Shown here: positions 59,594-64,000 of the stretch, piece by piece
Position numbering within the stretch: the first letter of the stretch is position 1
Layout of the letters: every line of letters starts with the position of its first letter
Assembly (NCBI GenBank): GCA_963763475.1
Contig: CAVXOR010000002.1
Location: 124,001-188,000, forward strand
Direction: 5' to 3'
Source of the DNA: AC-32 sp963763475
GTDB taxonomy: Bacteria > Actinomycetota > Thermoleophilia > Gaiellales > Gaiellaceae
Length of the DNA: 64,000 nt
Notes under the pieces: model-generated
The model's input: the letters and a program-made list of their open reading frames with translations, nothing else
Database searches by the model: none
What the model was told of the DNA's origin: nothing
Program-made: the position numbers and the translations under genes

Positions 59594-60438
59594 TCGGGGC
59601 TATCCTCGGTCAGGCTCAGGTAGACCTCCTCGAGGCTCGGACGCCGGACGACGAGGCCCTCGAGCTCGCGGCCGTCGGCCAGGGCGCGGCCGGTGAGCTC
59701 GTTCAGGACGCGCGTCGGCTCGGCGGTCTCGAGCACGACCTCTCGGCCGTTCTCGCGGTAGCGGATCTCGGTCGCCGGCACCGCGCCCGTGAGGTCGGCC
59801 GGCGCGCCCGAAGCGACGATCTGCCCCTGGGCCAGCACGGCCACGCGGTCGGCAAGCTGCTCGGCCTCGTCCAGGTAGTGCGTCGTCAACAGGATCGTCT
59901 TGCCGAGCCCGCGCAGGCCGCGGATCGTCTCCCAGGCCCGCCGCCGCGCGGCAGGGTCGAAGCCGGTCGTCGGCTCGTCCAGGAAGATCAGCTCCGGGTC
60001 GCCGACGAGCGCGAGCCCGAGGTCGAGCCGGCGCCGCTGGCCGCCCGAGAGCCGCCGCACGCGCTCGTCGCGTTTCTCCTGTAGGCCGACCAGCTCGATC
60101 ACCTCGTCCACCGGCCGCGGCTTGCGGTAGTAGCCGGCGAACAGGCGCAGCATCTCCGCGGGCGTGAGCGTCTCGTACATGGCCGAGGACTGCAGCACGA
60201 CGCCGATCTCCTCCCGCCACTCGCCGCCGGCGCGGGCCGGGTCGGTGCCCAGCACCTCGACCTCGCCCGCGTCGCGCCTGCGATAGCCCTCGAGGATCTC
60301 GACCGTCGTCGTCTTTCCGGCGCCGTTCGGGCCGAGCAGCCCGAAGACCTCGCCGCGGCGGACCTCGAAGTCGATTCCGCGCACCGCCTCGAGCGCGCCG
60401 TAGGACTTGCGCAGCCCGCGGACGGCGATCGCGGTCAC
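59590..60438 (-). CDS. ABC transporter ATP-binding protein (DrrA/ABC-2 type)
   Basis: A 282-residue ATPase from ATG 60438. Walker A is GLLGPNGAGKTTTVEILEGY, the Q-loop is EIGVVLQSSAMYETLTPAEM, the signature is RRLSGGQRRRLDLGLAL, Walker B is LIFLDEPTTGFDPAARR and the H-loop is LLTTHYLDEAEQLAD. A C-terminal extension of about 80 residues is typical of DrrA-like drug exporters. It overlaps the downstream permease by four bases and the upstream phosphatase gene by four. Confidence 0.93.
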   Translation of the reverse strand: MTAIAVRGLRKSYGALEAVRGIDFEVRRGEVFGLLGPNGAGKTTTVEILEGYRRRDAGEVEVLGTDPARAGGEWREEIGVVLQSSAMYETLTPAEMLRLFAGYYRKPRPVDEVIELVGLQEKRDERVRRLSGGQRRRLDLGLALVGDPELIFLDEPTTGFDPAARRRAWETIRGLRGLGKTILLTTHYLDEAEQLADRVAVLAQGQIVASGAPADLTGAVPATEIRYRENGREVVLETAEPTRVLNELTGRALADGRELEGLVVRRPSLEEVYLSLTEDSPE

Positions 60439-60842
60439 GAGAGCTCGATCGAGAGCATCCCGCCCGGCGCGAAGGGGGGCTCGTCGCCCCCGGCGAGCGC
60501 GGCCGCGATGCGGGAGCAGTCCGGCTGGTGGCCGACGACGATCACCGTCTCGCCGCGCTCCTCCACCGCAGCGCGCACCGCCTCGGCGGTCGCCCCGGGT
60601 GCGAGCCGCTCGTCGGGCTCGGCCTCGAGGCCCGTCGGCCTGGCCAGCTCCTGTGCGGTCTCGCGCGCACGCAGCAGTGGGCTCGTCAGCACCGCGTCCG
60701 GGCGCACGCCCTCGCTCGCGAGCCGCTGCCCGAGTGCTCGGGCCGCGTCGCGGCCTTCCGAGGTGAGAGGCCTGAGCTCGTCCGGCTCTCCGGACGCAGC
60801 CTCGGCGTGACGCACGATCACCAGCCGCACGGCGCGGAGCAT
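60435..60842 (-). CDS. sixA: SixA-like histidine phosphatase
   Basis: A 135-residue protein from ATG 60840-60842. It shows the histidine phosphatase start VRLVIVRHAEAASGEPDELR with the nucleophile His, then PLTSEGRDAARALGQRLASE, VLTSPLLRARETAQELA with the second Arg, and ETVIVVGHQPDCSRIAAAL with the catalytic His. Length and motifs match SixA, which dephosphorylates phospho-His domains. A four-base overlap with the ABC ATPase gene suggests one operon. Confidence 0.85.
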   Translation of the reverse strand: MLRAVRLVIVRHAEAASGEPDELRPLTSEGRDAARALGQRLASEGVRPDAVLTSPLLRARETAQELARPTGLEAEPDERLAPGATAEAVRAAVEERGETVIVVGHQPDCSRIAAALAGGDEPPFAPGGMLSIELS

Positions 60843-60854
60843 AGTCTGCGCCCC

Positions 60855-61703
60855 GTGCGCACCTTTCGGTACGTCGTGGCGGACGTCTTCACAGACACGC
60901 CACTCGCCGGGAATGCGCTAGCCGTCTTCACCGACGGCCGCGGGCTCGACGACGAGGAGATGCAGCGGCTGGCGCGCGAGCTGAACCTGTCGGAGACGGT
61001 GTTCGTGCTTCCGCCGGAAGCCGGCGGGCACGCTCGGATCCGCATCTTCACGCCGAGTGTCGAGCTGCCCTTTGCGGGCCACCCGACGCTCGGCACGGCG
61101 TTCGTGCTGGCCGGTCCGCTGCAGGCCCCCGAGCTCCAGCTCGAGACCCTGCGGGGGATCGTGCCGGTCGCGCTCGAGCGCGACGACCAGCGGATCGTCT
61201 TCGGCCGCATGGTGCAGCCGCTGCCGGCGTGGCGGCCGTACGGCGACGCCGAGGCTCTCCTGGCGGCGCTCGGGGTCGACCGGTCCGAGCTGCCGGTCGA
61301 GCACTACGACAACGGGGCGGAATTCGTCTACGTCGGGCTCGGCTCGGTCGAGCAGCTGGAGGCGCTGCGGCCGGACTTCGGGGCGCTCCTCGACCTCTCG
61401 GGGCTGCTCGGCGCCTACTGCTTCGCCGGCTCGGGCAAGCAGTGGCGTGCGCGCATGTTCGCGCCGGGCGGCGGCGTCGCCGAGGATCCGGCCACCGGCT
61501 CGGCCGCCGGGCCTTTCGCGGTGCACCTCGCGCGCCACGGCCGGATCGGCTTCGGCGAGGAGATCGAGATCACCCAGGGTGTCGAGATCGGCCGCCCGTC
61601 GACGCTGGTCGCCCGGGCCGACGGCTCGGAGGAGCAGCTCGAGCGCGTGGAGGTGGGCGGCAGCGCGGTGATCGTCGCGCGCGGCGAGTTCAGGCTTCCC
61701 TGA
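60855..61703 (+). CDS. PhzF-family isomerase/epimerase
   Basis: A 282-residue protein from GTG 60855. PhzF fold: RYVVADVFTDTPLAGNALAV, LARELNLSETVFVLPPE with the catalytic Glu, RIFTPSVELPFAGHPTLGTA, and in the second half RMFAPGGGVAEDPATGSAAG. It probably isomerises a small carboxylic acid. It is divergent from sixA with only 12 bp between starts. Its 3' end overlaps the minus-strand gene at 61690 by 14 bp. Confidence 0.92.
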   Translation: MRTFRYVVADVFTDTPLAGNALAVFTDGRGLDDEEMQRLARELNLSETVFVLPPEAGGHARIRIFTPSVELPFAGHPTLGTAFVLAGPLQAPELQLETLRGIVPVALERDDQRIVFGRMVQPLPAWRPYGDAEALLAALGVDRSELPVEHYDNGAEFVYVGLGSVEQLEALRPDFGALLDLSGLLGAYCFAGSGKQWRARMFAPGGGVAEDPATGSAAGPFAVHLARHGRIGFGEEIEITQGVEIGRPSTLVARADGSEEQLERVEVGGSAVIVARGEFRLP

Positions 61704-62082
61704 GCTCGACCGCCTCGATCTCCGGGAGCTCCGGCGTGAGCGCTCGCCAGAAGACGCCGCCGTCGCTGGACTCGTACAGCCGGTTGCGAGCGGCGTAGAC
61801 GACGTGGTCGGGGTCGTCTGCGGCGATCGCGACTGCCCGCCCCGGCGGGAGGCCGCCGCCGGCCTCGCGCCAGGTGCGGCCGGCGTCGTTCGAGATCGCC
61901 AGCGGCGGGCGGCGGTCGATCACCGCGATCACGGTCGAGCCCGAGGCGGCCGCGGCGACGACCAGCGGCAGCGAGAGCGGCACCTCCTGCGGCTCCACCA
62001 CGGCAGTAGACGCGCCGAGCACAACGTCCTCCTCGAGGTCGACCTCGAAGACGCCGTCCACCGTCCGGACGAGCGCGATCAC
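61690..62082 (-). CDS. small beta-propeller fragment-like protein (BNR-type)
   Basis: A 130-residue protein from GTG 62080-62082, overlapping the end of the upstream PfkB gene by four bases. It has blade-like repeats: RTVDGVFEVDLEEDVVLG, IDRRPPLAISNDAGRTWREA and NRLYESSDGGVFWRALTPEL, with NDAGRTW and SDGGVFW as Asp-box motifs. It covers only two or three blades, shorter than complete propellers, but the start overlap suggests it is a normal small gene of this operon. Confidence 0.7.
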   Translation of the reverse strand: MIALVRTVDGVFEVDLEEDVVLGASTAVVEPQEVPLSLPLVVAAAASGSTVIAVIDRRPPLAISNDAGRTWREAGGGLPPGRAVAIAADDPDHVVYAARNRLYESSDGGVFWRALTPELPEIEAVELREA

Positions 62083-62879
62083 GAGAGCCGCCGGCCGAGC
62101 AGGCTCGCAACCAGCGCCGCCGCTCGGCGGGCCGCCGGCACCGGCGCGTACCCGGTCGAGCGCGAGACGAGGTAGGCAGCCGTGAACGCGTCGCCTGCGC
62201 CCGTCGGGTCGACCTCGCCTCCGACCACCCGGGCGGGCACCTGCTCGAGGCGGCCCTCGGCGAAGACCAGCGAGCCCTCCGCGCCGAACGTGACCACGAT
62301 CTCGGGCACGCCGAGCGAGCCCAGCGCCTCGGCATCCGGCTCGCCGACCAGCACCCGCGCCTCCTCCTCGGCGAGCTTCAGCACCGAGATGTGCCGCAGC
62401 ACCTCCGGGTCGTAGTCGGCGTCGAGCGCGAGCGGTCCCGTCCGCGCCGGCCGCACCAGGCCCTGCCCGTCGAACGACAGCCGCCGGTCGCGGGCCAGCA
62501 CGGCGAGCGTCTCGGGCGGGAAGTCCGAGCGGCCGAGCGCGCCGACGTGCACGCGGTCGGCCCGCTCGAGCCCGCGCAGGTCGGCCGCCGTCCACTGCGG
62601 GCCGAGCGAATCAACCACCATCGAGCGGAGGTCGCCCGAGTAGCGGAACGAGAACGCCGCCGTCGTGTCGCCGCCGCGCCACAGCACCGGCAGCCCGAGC
62701 CGCACGAGCGGCGGCAGGAGCGCACGTCGGTCGGCCTCGGCGCCCTTGGCCGCGACGATCGCAGGTCGGCCGAGCACGCGTAGAGCGCGGGCCGCGTGGA
62801 ACGGTGCTCCGCCGACCCGCGGCTCGCCGCCGTCAACGCGGTCGAGCGAGAGGTTCCCGACGACTGCGAGCGCCCGCAC
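62079..62879 (-). CDS. PfkB-family carbohydrate kinase
   Basis: A 266-residue kinase from GTG 62877-62879. N-terminal ALAVVGNLSLDRVDGGEPRV and GGAPFHAARALRVLG (signature 1 region), and C-terminal VDPTGAGDAFTAAYLVSRST (signature 2 with the catalytic Asp and anion hole). It phosphorylates a sugar or nucleoside; its shortness (usual 300-330) fits the adenosine/ribokinase-like minimal group. It overlaps the NCS1 permease gene by 47 bp, and such pairing hints at a nucleoside or base salvage role. Confidence 0.88.
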   Translation of the reverse strand: MRALAVVGNLSLDRVDGGEPRVGGAPFHAARALRVLGRPAIVAAKGAEADRRALLPPLVRLGLPVLWRGGDTTAAFSFRYSGDLRSMVVDSLGPQWTAADLRGLERADRVHVGALGRSDFPPETLAVLARDRRLSFDGQGLVRPARTGPLALDADYDPEVLRHISVLKLAEEEARVLVGEPDAEALGSLGVPEIVVTFGAEGSLVFAEGRLEQVPARVVGGEVDPTGAGDAFTAAYLVSRSTGYAPVPAARRAAALVASLLGRRLS

Positions 62880-64000
62880 GGAGCGAATCTATCCGGGTCG
62901 CGAGCAGCGTCAGGCAGAAGGCGAGCACGAAGCTCGGAAGCGAGGCCGTCAGCCGCGCATGCCCGGGGCTCAGGTGCTCGACCGCGTCGACCCACCAGCT
63001 CGGCCCCTGAGGAGAGAGCCACTGGTAGAGCGCGAACCCGGCTGCCCAGGCGGCGAGCAGCGGCCAGCGGACGCCTCGGCTCTCGAAGACGTCGCGCTCG
63101 GAGTAGTGCGAGCCGCGTGCGAGCCAGTCGGCGAGCAGCACCGCGAACAGCGGCACGAAGACCGAGCCCAGCAGATAGAGGAAGGTCAGGTAGTTGCCGA
63201 GGTCGATCACGATCGCGCCGACGGTGGCGATCGTAGCGACGAGCGCGATCAGCACCGGCTGCGAGGCGCGCGGGAGCAGGTTCTGCAGCGAGACGGCGGT
63301 CGAGTAGATGTCGGCGAAGGCCTCGTCGCTCTCGTCCACGGTCAGCATCAGCAGCGCGATCACCGCGAGCACGCTGCCGGTCGCGACCACGGTCGGGATC
63401 TGCGTCGGCTCGCTCAGGTCGCGGGAGAGCACGAGCAGCGAGCCGATCCCGAAGCACCACAGCGTCGGCAGCAGGTAGCCGACCCCCGCGCCGAAGAAGG
63501 CGCTCCGTCGGTCGCGCGCGAAGCGCGTGTAGTCGGCGGCCAGCGGCGTCCAGGAGACGATGTTGGCGATCACCAGGTCGATCCCCTGGCCGAGCGAGAC
63601 GCCGCCCGTGCCGTCCTGGTTCCAGAGTGCGTGCAGGTCGGCCTTGTCGAGCACCCACCAGGTCAGGTAGGCAATCGAGGCCGCGACCGCCCAGACGGCG
63701 AACTTCTTCAGGTAGCGGCGGATGAAACCGATCGGCCCCATCAGCCCGAGCAGGAGCGAGATCGCGCCGAACAGCAGCGCCCAGAGCCAGCGCTCGCGGA
63801 AGCCGAAGACGCGCTCAGAGAGGGCCGCGGCCGCCGTCGAGATGATGATCAGCTCGAAGGTCGACCAGCCCAGGTTCTGGGCCACGTTCAGCACGGTCGG
63901 CGCGTACGAGCCGCGGCGCCCGAGCGGCGCGCGCAGCACCACCATCCCGGGGACGCGAGCGTCGGCGCCGATCGCGCCCGCGAGGCCGAGGAGGACGTTC
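62833..64000 (-). CDS. NCS1-family permease (cytosine/purine/allantoin type), partial
   Basis: The frame runs from 62833 beyond the right edge; at least 388 residues are in view (the N-terminus is missing). About ten hydrophobic segments are seen. NCS1 features: NVAQNLGWSTFELIIISTAA, DLVIANIVSWTPLAADYTRF (the conserved SWxPxxADYxRF), GYLLPTLWCFGIGSLLVL, and IVIDLGNYLTFLYLLGSVFV. Sodium- or proton-coupled uptake of a nucleobase or related compound is expected. An internal ATG at 63945 is not the likely start because coding continues upstream. Confidence 0.88.
   Translation of the reverse strand, partial: NVLLGLAGAIGADARVPGMVVLRAPLGRRGSYAPTVLNVAQNLGWSTFELIIISTAAAALSERVFGFRERWLWALLFGAISLLLGLMGPIGFIRRYLKKFAVWAVAASIAYLTWWVLDKADLHALWNQDGTGGVSLGQGIDLVIANIVSWTPLAADYTRFARDRRSAFFGAGVGYLLPTLWCFGIGSLLVLSRDLSEPTQIPTVVATGSVLAVIALLMLTVDESDEAFADIYSTAVSLQNLLPRASQPVLIALVATIATVGAIVIDLGNYLTFLYLLGSVFVPLFAVLLADWLARGSHYSERDVFESRGVRWPLLAAWAAGFALYQWLSPQGPSWWVDAVEHLSPGHARLTASLPSFVLAFCLTLLATRIDSLRAGARSRREPLARPR

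Overview
The window is high-GC DNA with many GTG/TTG starts, GGAGG-type ribosome sites and actinobacterial gene families: an MprA/MprB/HtrA envelope-stress locus, zinc-ribbon class III cyclase/ATPase/TPR proteins, and short YtrA-like GntR regulators. It reads as a chromosomal segment of a high-GC actinobacterium. Thermoleophilia (Solirubrobacterales/Gaiellales-like) is my best guess, but this rests on protein style only. No rRNA, CRISPR array, recognisable transposase or integrase was seen.

Layout. (1) 1-1.2 kb: left flank, with the tail of an amidohydrolase, a membrane protein and a coiled-coil protein. (2) 1.25-50.77 kb: a large accessory region bounded by two similarly oriented copies of the 3' end of tRNA-Arg(CCT). 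One is a 44-bp remnant at 1246 and the other is the intact tRNA gene at 50770-50840. Two more remnants lie inside, at 18688 and 22111. (3) 50.87-64 kb: compact core-like DNA with overlapping genes and none of the accessory repeats.

The accessory region is punctuated by at least 19 copies of a 26-bp repeat (GGGTGACATTCCCG followed by MACRCTGGCCCA), 17 of them in one orientation. Between 1.96 and 8.36 kb, and again around 30.5-32.1 kb, the repeats cut the DNA into units of about 0.3-1.1 kb. Each unit holds usually one small gene on either strand: secreted proteins, a GntR regulator, a TolB-like propeller, an alpha/beta hydrolase, a cupin, a membrane protein, an aminoglycoside-nucleotidyltransferase-like enzyme. 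This looks like a gene-cassette array, but no integron integrase or canonical attC motif is visible, and I regard it as the main candidate for an undescribed system. A second, dyad-containing repeat family has three copies (about 9.96, 25.6 and 33.75 kb).

The accessory region is rich in signalling genes: three very large cyclase/ATPase/TPR proteins (12.6, 18.7 and 37.7 kb), a GAF cyclase, a zinc-ribbon GGDEF protein, a primary-like sigma factor and a membrane histidine kinase. One cyclase gene sits exactly between two tRNA-Arg remnants. Towards the tRNA gene the DNA becomes a graveyard of fragments (response regulator, MMPL transporter, Ca/Na exchanger, UspA), as expected of an insertion hotspot.

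In the core part, htrA and mprAB are divergent. Heptamers related to TCTYAGC recur at exact 11-bp spacing upstream of htrA, of mprA and of a small secreted protein gene after mprB, suggesting one operator type controlling a local envelope-stress regulon. After that come an XdhC-family protein, a DMT exporter, a class III aminotransferase, an ABC-2 exporter pair, SixA, PhzF, a PfkB kinase and an NCS1 permease that runs off the window.
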